Shown here piece after piece: positions 45,966-56,890 of a DNA stretch of 64,000 bases. A model generated the notes under the pieces. That model searched no databases. It was not told where the DNA came from and saw only the letters and a program-made list of their open reading frames with translations. Position 1 is the first letter of the stretch. Each line of letters starts with the position of its first letter. This stretch comes from Platerodrilus igneus (Eukaryota > Arthropoda > Insecta > Coleoptera > Lycidae), in NCBI GenBank assembly GCA_036346225.1, contig JARFIW010000170.1:6262501-6326500 (forward strand), in the 5' to 3' direction. The position numbers and the translations under genes were made by a program.

Positions 45966-46874
45966 TACACTAGGATTCTGTTTTATTTTCTTTTGTATGA
46001 TTCTTAGTTTTTTTGTTGGTTCTGCTACTTGTACTTGTTGGTGTTACTCTTTTTGGTTTTTTCCCTTTTTTTTCGTTCCTTTCGTTCCACACTCCTCTCC
46101 TTATTCCTGTTGCTGGTCTTCTTTGCTGTCGGTCTCTAGTACGATTGTGTTTAGACCATCCGCTCCTGTGGTAGGTGCTTTCCAGTTCGTTTTTCTTTCC
46201 TCGGAAACCACAATTTAGTCGACTTTACGTGTATTAAGCATTTCTTTTCTTTGGTTCTTCGGTTTTGACTACCACAGTTAATAGTACATAGTTTCTTTTT
46301 ACCAGCACTCTCCCTCTTTTCCTCTCGTTCTCTCTGGTTGTCCCTTTTGTTTACTTGAGGTTTGACCCTTGGGTCCTATTTTGATTATTACTGCTCGGTT
46401 TCAGTCTCGCTTTCTTTTCTGCTTTTTTTGGTTTCTTCGCGGGAAACCCATCCTGTTCTGGAGATTGATAACCTTACTGTTACTTCTGAGAAACATCCGT
46501 CCGTTGACGACTCTGCAGTGTCGATACCCTTGCATCTTAGTCCTCGTTGCTTGCTTACCACCCGTCTTCCCTTCCTTCTTTTTTTCTCTTCTATGTTGTC
46601 CTAGTACTCGGTTCACTCCAGTGAGTGCCTTGAGTCGCTGTTTCGGGTAGTCCGATCGTTACCTCTATTGGTCCTTCGAGCCTGATGAGAGTTCTTTTTT
46701 TAATTATTTTAGGGTGTTTTTTCCGGTTTTTTTTGTTGTTTTCGTAACGAATTTCCTTTTAGTTTTTAAACGAATTTTTTTGTTTGGGTTTTCTTTGGCC
46801 TTTTTCTGGTCCTGTCCATTCCCGGATTTTGGCTTTCTTACCCCGACCTGTTAATTTTGCTGGGGACGAGGATT
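45966..46874 (+). other. Non-coding 3' part of element A with polypurine tract
   Basis: T- and pyrimidine-rich plus strand with short frames only and no env-like domain. It ends in tgctggggacgaggatt, the polypurine tract that primes plus-strand DNA synthesis, immediately before the 3' LTR at 46875. Confidence 0.65.
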
Positions 46875-47300
46875 TGTTAAGTTTATTTTCAACGTTAGAT
46901 TCAGATACGTCCTTTTTGTGGTAATTCGTTTTTCATTCACCTAGTTTCTGTTTCTATACAAAACCTCATCCTGTATTTTTACCTCGTTACAATAGTACGC
47001 GCAATCACAACATTTCTTTCAAACCTATTCATTCTAAAACGAAAATGTATTCGATAAATTAAATAGTCAATACCTTGTTGTAGGTATACGTTAATTTGTT
47101 AAACATTCCGATAACGGATAATTGCTTTTTCTTGTGTTTCCCATTTAAAGACTTGTCGAAATAATAGATTCTACTATTATTTGATAGCGTGTTTTGCTAA
47201 TCGCGCTTCGATAACGCGAGGATTGTAGGTCGAACTCGTGTTATTTGAACCAATTTTTAATTTGATTCTGCAGCTTGTACGTTAAAATATTTTCTACATT
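46875..47300 (+). repeat. 3' LTR of element A, left part
   Basis: Starts TGTTAAGTTTATTTTC and aligns to 41344-41780. It stops at ...tctacatt, where element B begins. The last four bases, CATT, are the target duplicated by B. Confidence 0.85.
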
Positions 47301-48791
47301 TGTTACGGCTACTTTTAATTTATAAGTTGCCTTCAATATAATAATAACTGGGAGGGGTTAATCTTGGTAGTTACCATTATAAATTGTGGCCTCAACTAGC
47401 TCATATGAGCTCGCACAAAACTCTACACAAAAGGGGGGTAAGTTAGTGGGTTGACGCAAGAAAAGTTTGACCACACTTACAGATTTAACGAATATATTTA
47501 ATCAGTATAACATTAGGAAAAAACAAATTTGTTAGATTCTTACCTTATCTACTAATAACCAGCTGGTGTACGCCTGAACTTGTCTCTTATAAGTACCTAC
47601 AGAATTTACATTCAATATACGCATTTATACATATTGTAAAATGCAACACAGTAAAACAATCTTATCAAGATGATCCAAGACTATTTATAATTACATAATA
47701 TACCTTACTTTGCCTAAAGGATCTGCTCAGCTTGGCGACCTGAATATACTTCAGTGGATACGGATGCACAGAATGGAATTGCAAGCAATCAATATACAAC
47801 GAGAGCGTTGAATTTTGTAGCCACCACCAGGCTGCACGCACAGACTCCAATTGCAAGGTTACTTTTAATTGCGACCTGAACTTGAAATCTTTTCCCGAAG
47901 GTCGAAACCTACGAAAACAATTTGCTAAAACAACTGACTAAGTTTGGGTGCAACACCCTTTTGTGTTATTATTAAAATTTTTTTGTTGATAATAAAAAAC
48001 ATATATAAAAAAAGTCAACAGCCATAGTTCTGTAATGCAACTTACACAAATTAATTATTAGAAAGGTAAACACTGTATTTGAAAATTTCGTGATTAATAA
48101 ATTAATTAATTATTTTGATTTATTTACCTTTTCTGGATTGAAGTAATGATCAGAGAAGTGTGAGCGTTATAATAATTCTGCAGAAAAGGTTTCTTATAAC
48201 GGCCTCTAGTCGCTGCCAAAAATGGCGGTCAAAGTAGATTCGTAAAATCCCCAATAAACGGGTGGTCCAAGTTTCCAACGGCTAAACCACAAGCCAGACG
48301 ATGTCTTCATACACCAAACGGAAACTCGTGTAAAAGTTGCAAGTATAAAAATCCCAAATTGGAAAAGCTCAAACACAGCTTTCAAAAATACCTGAAACCA
48401 CGTTTCTACTACGACCTTCTTGTCCAACAACGAACTTTCAAATGTCCCACCGACCATCCACGATCGCACCAGGTTGGCTGATTACCGAAACACGAATTAG
48501 AACATTCAAAAATGACCAATTAAGAATTAACACGCTCTAGTCAGATCGCTCAAATCCAATAACAATCACGATTATACGGAATACACCACTCAAAACAAAA
48601 ATACACTAGGCAACATTTTTAAGGAATGACCTCCAATTTCATTCACGATTACCAACAAATAAAGCACGAAATTGATTGTATTCTTCGACTTATCAACCAG
48701 TGATAACATCAAGGACTTTGCATTAAATTACTAATACAAATAATTGTATTGTTTGAAATGATTTTTTTAAAGCCAAAAATAACCTGTAACA
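47301..48791 (-). repeat. 3' LTR of element B (long form)
   Basis: 1491 bp. It contains three blocks that are absent from the other LTR: about 47309-47434, 47747-47891 and 47916-48131. The flanking sequence is collinear and almost identical. A minus-strand frame at 48206-48469 is repeated exactly at 53761-54024. It is inside the LTR and has no recognised domain. Confidence 0.9.
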
Positions 48792-48812
48792 CACCACCTC
48801 TCCTCCCTTGTC
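48792..48812 (-). promoter_or_regulatory. Polypurine tract of element B
   Basis: The minus strand reads acaagggaggagaggtgg directly before the LTR start TGTTAC. It is the primer for plus-strand DNA synthesis. Confidence 0.8.
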
Positions 48813-48857
48813 AAAAAGAAACTTGTTTCTTTTTGACTAGGTCCAAAATGCCGCGAC

Positions 48858-50455
48858 CTACTCCGACGAGTCGCCATCATACGAATGTGGGTGTGGCTTC
48901 AAATCTTTAACATGGTACAATCCAATGGATTTACCACCTTCTTCTAACTCATATGTGTTTGTGCTAGTTCGATTTAAAATCCTACAAGGACCGACAAACT
49001 TCTTCGCTAACTTAGCTGATACAAAATCAACCTTACTGGATAGTATGTGATTTTTTCTCCAGACAAGGTCGCCTTGATTATACACAACAGATCGACGTCG
49101 TAAATTATATTGCTTTGATGAAGCACTGTATGCTTTTTTAAGCTTATCGCGAACCCACTCTCTTAGTTTTTGAAACTCTTCGAGCGTTCTTCAAAAAATG
49201 CATTATCTTTGTCATCGTTGGGCACAGAGTTAGAAATTTTAAACTTATACTCTTTGGCATGAATTATCATCTCATTACCAAAATTCACGAAATAAGGAGA
49301 TTGATTTGTCGTTTCGTGTTTAGCACTACGTATAGCGCAACCTAATTCAGCAAGATGCTCATCCCACTTACGATGATCTTCATTAACATACGCCGATATC
49401 ATAGTCTTTATTACCCTATTCGGCCTTTCCGTAGCGTTACATTGGGGCGAATAAACCGGGTTGAAAATAATCTGTACACCAAAAGTATTACATAAATTTC
49501 GAAACTGTCTACTTATATATTGACCGCCATTATCACACTTTACAATAGCAGGAACACCAAACAACATAAATACATGATCCCTTAATAACTTGATAACTGC
49601 TTGTGCGGTAGCATTTCGTAAAGTATATAATAACGAAAATTTACTAAAAGTATCGGTAACCACAAGAATAAATGTATGACCAGAAGTAATTCTGGGCAAA
49701 GGATCGCAGATATCGGTACTTATTATTTCCCATGGCCTAGACGCCACTAAGTGTTTACCCATCAGTCCGGCAGGTTTCTTTTGTTCCGGTTTAGTGCTTA
49801 AACAAGTGTGACATCTTGATATAAATTTAGAGACATCTTGTCTTAACTTAGGCCAATAAAAAAGATTGGCTAATCTATTAAATGTTTTATAAATACCCAA
49901 GTGTCCTGCAGTATACGACTCATGATATTCTTTATACAAATTTTCCCTAAAGTCCTTTGGAACAACTAATTTCCAGCAATCTTGTTGTTCTCTTAAATCC
50001 GAGTACTCCACTCTTACAAATTTATATAAACGATTATCCTCAACTCGCCATTTCATAAATTGTAAAGGATTTTCCTTAACCAAATCCAACATTTTCGAAT
50101 ACCACTGATCGGTAGTTGAAGAAAAATCCATACTATGAGAATTATGTTTCAATTGCACGACATTTATATTCGGGGTTTCCTCTTTAATAACACGTGCTTT
50201 AGATAAGGTATCAGGGAATGCATTTTCCGTTCCCTTTCTATGAATGACTTGATAGTCAAATTGCTGTAAGCGTAAACACCAACGACCTAATTTGTTCTGA
50301 GGGTCTTTTAAATTTTCCAGCCACAACAGCGAATGACAATCAGTGATTACAAAAAATTTATAACCATCGAGATAGCATTTTAATTTCTCTGCCGACCATA
50401 AAACTGCTAGGCATTGTAATTCAACTGCGGAATAATTTTTCCGCCTTATTCAAGG
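48858..50455 (-). pseudogene. Element B pol: end of RNase H, and integrase
   Basis: The 387-codon frame (49163-50326) starts in the RNase H tail (RWCLRLQQFDYQVIHRKGTE). It contains the integrase zinc domain with His pair in HESYTAGHLGIYKTF and Cys pair CHTCLSTKP, and the core acidic triad: IISTDICDPLP, IVKCDNGGQYIS and NATERPNRVIKTM, spaced as in active integrases. The RNase H middle (50326-50455) is readable in another frame. The C-terminal frame (48858-49085) has FVGPCRILNRTSTNTYELEE and ends LKPHPHSYD. Frame changes occur near 50450 and between 49163 and 49085. All catalytic residues are present. Confidence 0.85.
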
Positions 50456-51410
50456 GCCTGAGAGATAACATATTACATGCTCTCTCTCGTTATAACGTTG
50501 CGTTAGAATAGCACCTAAACCTACGCGAGACGCATCGGTCTGCAAATAAAATGCCTCTTCAAAATTTGGGCTGCTGAGTATTGGGGCAGATATTAACGCA
50601 TCTTTAATTTTCTGAAATGATTTACCGCATTCCTCATCCCACAGAAATATTTTATGTTTCCTCAATAACTTCCTTAATGGAGCAATGGTTTCCGTATAAT
50701 TATCCACGAATCTAGCATACCAACCAATCATACCTAATACACGGCGTACTTCTTTCACCGTGGTGGGTCTTTGAAGATTAACAATAGCCTCAACCTTTGA
50801 AGGATCGACGGAAATACCGTTCCTATTTACAACGTATCCCAGGTAGCGCAGCTCGGGCCTACAAAAGGAACATTTTTCCATATTCAAAGTAAGGTTTACC
50901 TCTTTAAGGCGTCTAAAATCTCTTTAACAAAGAAATGTGCATTTCAAAAGTGGGAGTAACCAGGATTATATCATCCAAATACACAAACACATATGGTTCT
51001 AATTCCGGTCCAAACACAGAGCCAACCAGTCTCTGAAAAGTAGCGGGTGCATTATGTAGCCCAAAAGGCATCCGGATGTACTCAAACAGACCTCTACCAG
51101 GAATAACAAATGCTGTGTATTGTCGACTACTTGGTTCCAATAGTACTTGATGGTACGCACTCTTAATATCCATTGATGACATATATTTTGCTCCACCTAA
51201 CTTGCTCATAATATTTGAAATATAGGGGAGGGGGTACGCGTCCCTTTCCGTCACCCGGTTAATTTTCCGAAAATCCACGCAAAATCTCCAACTGTTGTCC
51301 TTCTTTGGAACTAATAATATGGGCGATGACCAAGCACTTTTAGACTTTTGAATAATACCAAGTTTTAACATCCTATCTAATTCGGCATCTATAAGTTTTT
51401 GTTTAAAGGG
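50450..51410 (-). pseudogene. Element B pol: reverse transcriptase and start of RNase H
   Basis: The frame 50913-51371 has the RT palm: SSPILLVPKKDNSWRFCVDF, MDIKSAYHQVLLE, IRMPFGLHNAPATFQRLV and the catalytic VYLDDIILVTP. After frame changes near 50890-50930 the frame 50450-50887 continues with CSFCRPELRYLGYVVNRNG, LGMIGWYARFVDNY and the RNase H start LQTDASRVGLGAILTQ. All RT catalytic Asp residues (MDI and YLDD) are intact. The shifts are single-base changes in otherwise well-kept sequence, so either mutation after insertion or assembly indels could explain them. Confidence 0.88.
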
Positions 51411-51804
51411 AGATTCGGTACCAAAACTCTAATCCTAGCACCAAGGTTTGACGTAATTGCGGCATTACATAGACATCAATTAATTTTACTACATTATTTA
51501 ATTTAATAGGCACCGTAACAACACCTAAACAAGGACTTTCAGAGCCATCTGCCACTGTACAGTTAGTATTTCGACTGCAGTCTAGCTTTATTCCTACTTT
51601 TCGAAGAATTTCCCAACCTACCGAATTAACAAACACTTTATTTGCTCCGCTATCTAGCATGCCAAGAAATTCACAACCTAAAATATCCACTGAAATATAT
51701 AAACATTCACCATCTTGCACCTGAGCCAGCATAAAGTCAAGTATAGGTTTAACAGGAAACTGTGCGACCGTAGATGAATAAGGAACATGTTGGTCGCTTA
51801 ACAT
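51403..51804 (-). CDS. Element B retropepsin-like protease
   Basis: A 133-codon frame with the aspartic protease active site GMLDSGANKVFVNS near residue 52 and a second hydrophobic block ending RQTLVLGLEFWYR, matching the ILG.(D/E)FW end of gypsy proteases. It would cleave the Gag-Pol polyprotein. It is in a different frame from gag (which ends at 51871) and one frame off from RT. The frames meet near 51403-51410, where RT-frame sequence (PFKQKLIDAELDRMLK) starts at the protease stop. The gag/protease change could be a natural frameshift or a mutation. Confidence 0.8.
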   Translation of the reverse strand: MLSDQHVPYSSTVAQFPVKPILDFMLAQVQDGECLYISVDILGCEFLGMLDSGANKVFVNSVGWEILRKVGIKLDCSRNTNCTVADGSESPCLGVVTVPIKLNNVVKLIDVYVMPQLRQTLVLGLEFWYRISL

Positions 51805-51870
51805 TGTTCCTTTTTGCCGTTTTCCAAATTATTAGCAGTGTTGATAGATGTTGAACTATTAGTTTTATGT

Positions 51871-53199
51871 TTACAATCCGGGCATGTAGCTTTCGTAAAT
51901 CTTAGAACAACCAAAGCATCTAAAAACCTTTTTTGCGCGTTGACAATTTTTAACTACGTGGCCTGCTGCACCACATCGCCAACATCTCACTTCCCGAATT
52001 TGCATTTCATGCACAAAAGGTTTACTAAATTTCGAAGTAATCAATACATTAGAGCGATACGCTAAATCAGGCTCCAAGGTTAGTTCTGAGGAAATGGGTG
52101 GTTTAAATGAATCAATGCTTACCCTAGTTTGATCAATCTTCCTACACAATTCAATTAGATGAAAAGGATTCCGTATTTCTAATAACGATAAACCTTTTTG
52201 AAAAAAAGGTAAAATATTTTTTCTTAGTACTTGCATGCGTAAATCTTCTGGGACTGGGGTAGGCATTCTATCAAATAAACCCGTCATAATTGCTACGTAT
52301 AATCCAACTGATTCTGTACCACCTTGAGTGCGTACTAAAATTTGCTTCCATAAAATATCTGGTGACGGAACAAATTCATCTTTCATTAACCCAACTAAAC
52401 TATCCCAATCTAATGCCGATTTTTTATACAAATTATAAACTCTTAACGCATTATCCGTAAATAAATCTCTTGCCGACGAATATAATTGACCTTTACTAAT
52501 ATTTCTACTACGACAATGTTCGTCTACCTCCTCTAAAAACGCATTAAAACTCTCAGTAGAACTACCACTAAATTTAATTTGCCACTTATATACCGGAATA
52601 CTGGAAAAGCTGCTGGTTGCACCTATATTCTGCAAATTACTGTTTTCAGGGTTATGGGCAAGGGGTAAAAAATCATGGGCAGCTATAGGACTGGAATGAG
52701 ATACAGGATCATCCCCCGTATTTATTTTTAAACCTTCTTCAATACTAAAAAACTGTGGGTCTGTTGGTAACACTTCTAAGCCGGCGACAGGTGTTTGATA
52801 CAATTTATTACTAAAGTCAGTTACTAAGGTCATTACTTGTTTTAGCAAATTTGAACGCAGTTTAATAATTGATTCGTCTTCGCTACTAAGGCGATCAAGT
52901 CTACTAATTACATGTGCAAATTTAGTTTCAATTTTTTTAATTTGATTAGGTGTATTAGTCAATTCGTTTAAAAGATCAACAATGGTTTTAATTTTACTCT
53001 CACAAATCAAAATTTCACTTTTAGCATCTGGAGCAGTAAACGAATGTGTAGATAAACCACATTTTTCCGCTGCTATACAGCCTCTTAAACATTTACGAAG
53101 TTCGTCTACATTCAAATCTGGTTCTTGTATACCCCGAACTAGCAATTCGTATTCTAATTCACCTTTATCCAATCTATCAATATGCAATTTGAAAGACAT
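51871..53199 (-). CDS. Element B Gag
   Basis: Long open frame. I take the ATG at 53199 (MSFKLHIDRLDKGELEYELL) rather than the more upstream non-ATG extension, because that Met starts a SAP-like helix-extension-helix segment (LEYELLVRGIQEPDLNVDEL) often found at the N-terminus of gypsy Gag. A charged helical middle follows, then the capsid-like region (WQIKFSGSSTESFNAFLEEV, to about LRKNILPFF). A zinc knuckle CWRCGAAGHVVKNC lies near the C-terminus, followed by CFGC. The protein forms the virus-like particle and binds element RNA. About 443 codons, a normal size, with no internal stop. Confidence 0.88.
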   Translation of the reverse strand: MSFKLHIDRLDKGELEYELLVRGIQEPDLNVDELRKCLRGCIAAEKCGLSTHSFTAPDAKSEILICESKIKTIVDLLNELTNTPNQIKKIETKFAHVISRLDRLSSEDESIIKLRSNLLKQVMTLVTDFSNKLYQTPVAGLEVLPTDPQFFSIEEGLKINTGDDPVSHSSPIAAHDFLPLAHNPENSNLQNIGATSSFSSIPVYKWQIKFSGSSTESFNAFLEEVDEHCRSRNISKGQLYSSARDLFTDNALRVYNLYKKSALDWDSLVGLMKDEFVPSPDILWKQILVRTQGGTESVGLYVAIMTGLFDRMPTPVPEDLRMQVLRKNILPFFQKGLSLLEIRNPFHLIELCRKIDQTRVSIDSFKPPISSELTLEPDLAYRSNVLITSKFSKPFVHEMQIREVRCWRCGAAGHVVKNCQRAKKVFRCFGCSKIYESYMPGL

Positions 53200-53312
53200 A
53201 CTAGCGAAAGCTATGCAGATAACAAAATTTATACACAATTAAGCTAATATCGTACTTATTGTTAAATAATACCAAATTAAATTTCTAATCTTATCGTCAA
53301 ACCACTAGTTAT

Positions 53313-53336
53313 GAGCCAACAGATGGTTGAGCGCCA
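53313..53336 (-). promoter_or_regulatory. Primer binding site of element B
   Basis: Four bases inside the 5' LTR the minus strand reads TGGCGCTCAACCATCTGTTG followed by GCTC. The TGGCGC(C/T)CAAC start is tRNA-Lys-like. The remainder departs from the canonical insect sequence. Confidence 0.6.
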
Positions 53337-53340
53337 CTTA

Positions 53341-54346
53341 TGTTACGGGGAGGGTAAGTTAGTGGGTTGACGCAAGAAAAGTTTGACCACACTTACAGGT
53401 TTAACGAATATATTTAATCAGTATAACATTAGGAGAAAACAAATTTGTTAGATTCTTACCTTATCTACTAATAACCAGCTGGTGTACGCCTGAACTTGTC
53501 TCTTATAAGTACCTACAGAATTTACATTCAATATACGCATTTATACATATTGTAAAATGCAACACAGTAAAACAATCTTATCAAGATGATCCAAGACTAT
53601 TTATAATTACATAATATACCTTACTTTGCCTAAAGGATCTGCTCAGCTTGGCGACCTGAATATATTTCCCGAAGGTTGAAACCTTTTCTGGATTGAAACA
53701 ATGATCAGAGAAGTGTGAGCGTTATAATAATTCTGCAGAAAAGGTTTCTTATAACGGCCTCTAGTCGCTGCCAAAAATGGCGGTCAAAGTAGATTCGTAA
53801 AATCCCCAATAAACGGGTGGTCCAAGTTTCCAACGGCTAAACCACAAGCCAGACGATGTCTTCATACACCAAACGGAAACTCGTGTAAAAGTTGCAAGTA
53901 TAAAAATCCCAAATTGGAAAAGCTCAAACACAGCTTTCAAAAATACCTGAAACCACGTTTCTACTACGACCTTCTTGTCCAACAACGAACTTTCAAATGT
54001 CCCACCGACCATCCACGATCGCACCAGGTTGGCTGATTACCGAAACACGAATTAGAACATTCAAAAATGACCAATTAAGAATTAACACGCTCTAGTCAGA
54101 TCGCTCAAATCCAATAACAATCACGATTATACGGAATACACCACTCAAAACAAAAATACACTAGGCAACATTTTTAAGGAATGACCTCCAATTTCATTCA
54201 CGATTACCAACAAATAAAGCACGAAATTGATTGTATTCTTCGACTTATCAACCAGTGATAACATCAAGGACTTTGCATTAAATTACTAATACAAATAATT
54301 GTATTGTTTGAAATGATTTTTTTAAAGCCAAAAATAACCTGTAACA
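53341..54346 (-). repeat. 5' LTR of element B (short form)
   Basis: 1006 bp. Collinear with 47301-48791 except for three missing blocks. In shared parts I counted about four substitutions (for example cagatttaac versus caggtttaac). Confidence 0.9.
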
Positions 54347-54350
54347 CATT

Positions 54351-55068
54351 ATTCATCACAGTACTTCAAAAGCGATGCACGTTTTTTTGTTCGACAAGTA
54401 AGAGGTATCTTGCATGTATTGCTGAAGGTCAAATGGGTTCTTTCTTTATGTAGACCCAAGTGTTCGTTGACGTAAACCAACTGCTTTTGTCTGTAGACCG
54501 CTGCTGCAGTTACGGTGGCTGGGCGAATAGATCCTGACTACTCTGGCGTTGTTGTGCTGACTTATCCCCGACGGATTGCAAGATAAGCATCCCGACGCAT
54601 AGAGGTATGTGACTCGTTTTCTTTTATGCACATCGAGGATTATAATTTATCAGCGGTTGAAGTGAAACGCGTTCACCATACATGTTTAAAAGCTAGCTTC
54701 GCTAGTGCTTCTGGTTATATTTCTTTAATACTTACTACAACTTGGTCTACATTTAATACTTTAATTTAACACATTTGCTATTGAGAAGATCTAAGCATTA
54801 CTTTTTTCGTAATGAGTTTTATTACATGTTAGCTACGAAATGCGCATTTCGTGGATCCATTATACAATTTGTCCTTTACAATATAACTTAAACTTAATAC
54901 TTTTCTTTGTCCATGTGAACTAAGAAACTTTAATTTATTTTTATTGTTAATAGATAATCGTGGGCGACTTTTTTTTGTTTTTTGGTATGTAGGCGAATCC
55001 CCCACTCTCCGCGGTTGGTAGTTAGCCTGGTATTTACTTTTCTTCCGGCTACGTCTAGGAACGTAGCA
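54351..55068 (+). repeat. 3' LTR of element A, right part
   Basis: Continues the A LTR after B: attcatcacagtacttcaaa aligns to 41780 onward, through to the terminal CGTAGCA at 55062-55068. Confidence 0.88.
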
Positions 55069-56454
55069 CAATGTTTTGTCTATTTGATAGTAAAAGGTTA
55101 TGCAATACTGTTTCAAAAGACTTAAGGTGTTGTAACAATTACGATTTTCTGTTATTCAAATATACAATTTTGTTCAATACACCTAATCAATAAATATTAA
55201 ATTTCTATTGAAACCTTTTATTATGAATTCATACATAGTATGCCATCTACATTAGAATAGCAAAAGTACACTTTAAGTGAACTTCTAGTTGTTTGTATTT
55301 TGATTCAATATCCCCCTTCCGTTGCATGCTTGTATAGCTAAGATTGCCTCGTGGAATAAGCCATTTTGATATCAGATGTAATCCGAATACCAGTATCATA
55401 CAAGGCCTGCACGTTTTTAATTAAACATGCCGTCCCAAAAATTAGTTAAGTGGAGTCAACGTGTACCATAAGTTTAGTTTTGGTAACAGCATCGACCTAA
55501 AAATGGTTGTAAATATATTTTTACGGTAAGAAAATATTTCGCAAGCTTACCCCAAAATTCTATTCTCTCGTTTGATTTCAGCGCAAGTTCTTTTTTTAGT
55601 TTATAGTTTCGAAGACTAAACTACCATTTATTGTATATGAAGACAATTTTGATTCCGAGTTTTAAAATATTAAATTCAAGTTACAAGTAATAAAGCAATG
55701 AACATTTAAGTATTATAAAAAAAAACAATCGTTAAACATAAAGCAAGCACGAGACTGAGGAGCAGCTTCAATTGTTGCTAGGCAGGAAAGGAATAAGGCA
55801 TAATTGACCTTAACATTTTCAAGATCTTCGTGTAAGATTATGTTTGAAGTTACAAAGTTGTTTTAAAAAGTTTGCTTTATTGAACATGTGATATGATAAG
55901 AATTGTTTGCCGAATTATTGTGTATAACACATTATGATAGTACACCTGAAGTATAATTCAATGTCGACAATAAGTATTTTTTTTACCTTTGATTTTATTA
56001 AAGATAGCTATTAAAAATGTAGAGCCATAACCAGAGAAATTGTTTTTTGAATATGTAATTTGTTTCTTGTACACTGAACATGATCCTATTCTAGTAGCAT
56101 GAAGTCACTGTAACATAAAATAAAAGTCATATATTTCTTAAAAAGAACTGAAGTAATTTATGCAATTAATGAAACAATATTCCAAGAATGCTTAGAGATT
56201 AATATTAAATAGTGAAAACGGAACTGTCTCGAAAGTCTCCCTATAAATAAATTTGTATAAACGATGTATATATACATATTTTTAAAAAAAAAATCAATAG
56301 AAAAAATATTAAGTTGTCTCAAAATTTTCTTTCTTTGAAGTCAACAGTAATTATCCTACAGAAGCAAACTGTTTACTATTAAGAAACTTTACTACTGAAG
56401 AAAGGTATTATTGGTGTTAAAGTTAAAAGTTTTTCTTGAAAGTATAATTTTTAC
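55069..56454. other. No gene recognised
   Basis: AT-rich single-copy-looking DNA without notable frames. Confidence 0.5.
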
Positions 56455-56890
56455 TAGTGGATTTGCATATAATTTTTTTGTGATAAAGTGACTAGGCTCT
56501 ACCGAAGCCCTAGTTTGAATTCTCAGATAGCACGAGTTCGTCGTTCCCGTTCCAGGTTGCAGAGATCAAAGTAAGTATTTTTGTTTATGTTGCTCGTCTT
56601 AAATTTTTTATCTTTCGAAGATTTCCGTATCTGATCTTCGAATTGTTTCTTATTAAACACTCATTAAGATACGGTGGCGTTCAATAAAATTTCTTTTGTT
56701 TTATCGTATACCATCCTACGACCCTAGCTCATAGCTCTGCCCTAAGTTGAAGAAGCTTAGCTGGCTGGAAGAACTCTTTAGAGGGACCCTTTTTCTCAAA
56801 GTCATTCAACATCCTTTTTACCCTGGGCTTGATTATCAAATAGTAACCCCTCGTAATCTATCGAGGCTCTGCCGCCTGTATGGTAGAGCA
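56455..56890 (+). repeat. Dispersed LTR-like repeat Y, copy 3
   Basis: Shares acggtggcg (core at 56673-56679), agctctgccc/tctaccca-type words, tttttctcaaa and ttaccctgggcttgatta with copy 1 in order. Upstream is gcatataatttttt, a possible TATA element, and atcaaagtaagtattttt with a consensus-like splice donor (56571). The order (promoter-like sequence, donor, then ggtggcgttc) is similar to the (TA)n-bounded units. Confidence 0.5.

Larger units (their letters stand above)
47301..54346 (-). mobile_element. Gypsy-type LTR retrotransposon B, nested in the 3' LTR of A
   Basis: A 7046 bp element with termini TGTTAC...GTAACA and target duplication CATT at 47297-47300 and 54347-54350. On the minus strand it has a 5' LTR (53341-54346), primer binding site, gag, protease, RT, RNase H, integrase, polypurine tract and 3' LTR (47301-48791). 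In their shared ~1 kb the LTRs differ at only about four positions, so insertion is recent, yet LTR lengths differ by 485 bp. Pol has several single-base frame changes. Confidence 0.92.
41344..55068 (+). mobile_element. Gypsy-type LTR retrotransposon A, carrying nested element B
   Basis: The LTRs are 41344-42485 and 46875-47300 continued at 54351-55068, about 1.14 kb each. They start TGCTACG (3' copy TGTTAAG) and end CGTAGCA, a perfect inverted terminal repeat in the 5' LTR. The internal part has a tRNA-Lys-like primer binding site, a repetitive leader, pol remnants (RT, RNase H, integrase), a long non-coding 3' part and a polypurine tract. No gag or protease is present: the leader runs straight into RT. 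LTRs differ at many positions, so this copy is old. Flanks AAAT and CAAT are not a convincing target duplication. Confidence 0.85.

Noticed and set aside
48206..48469. 87-codon frame identical at 53761-54024
   Set aside because: It lies within both LTRs of element B; identity reflects recent insertion.
51401..51407. tttaaac on the minus strand at the protease/RT joint as a ribosomal slippery site
   Set aside because: The zero frame reads ctt-taa here, not the U-UUA-AAC phase needed for -1 slippage, so a simple frame change is more likely.
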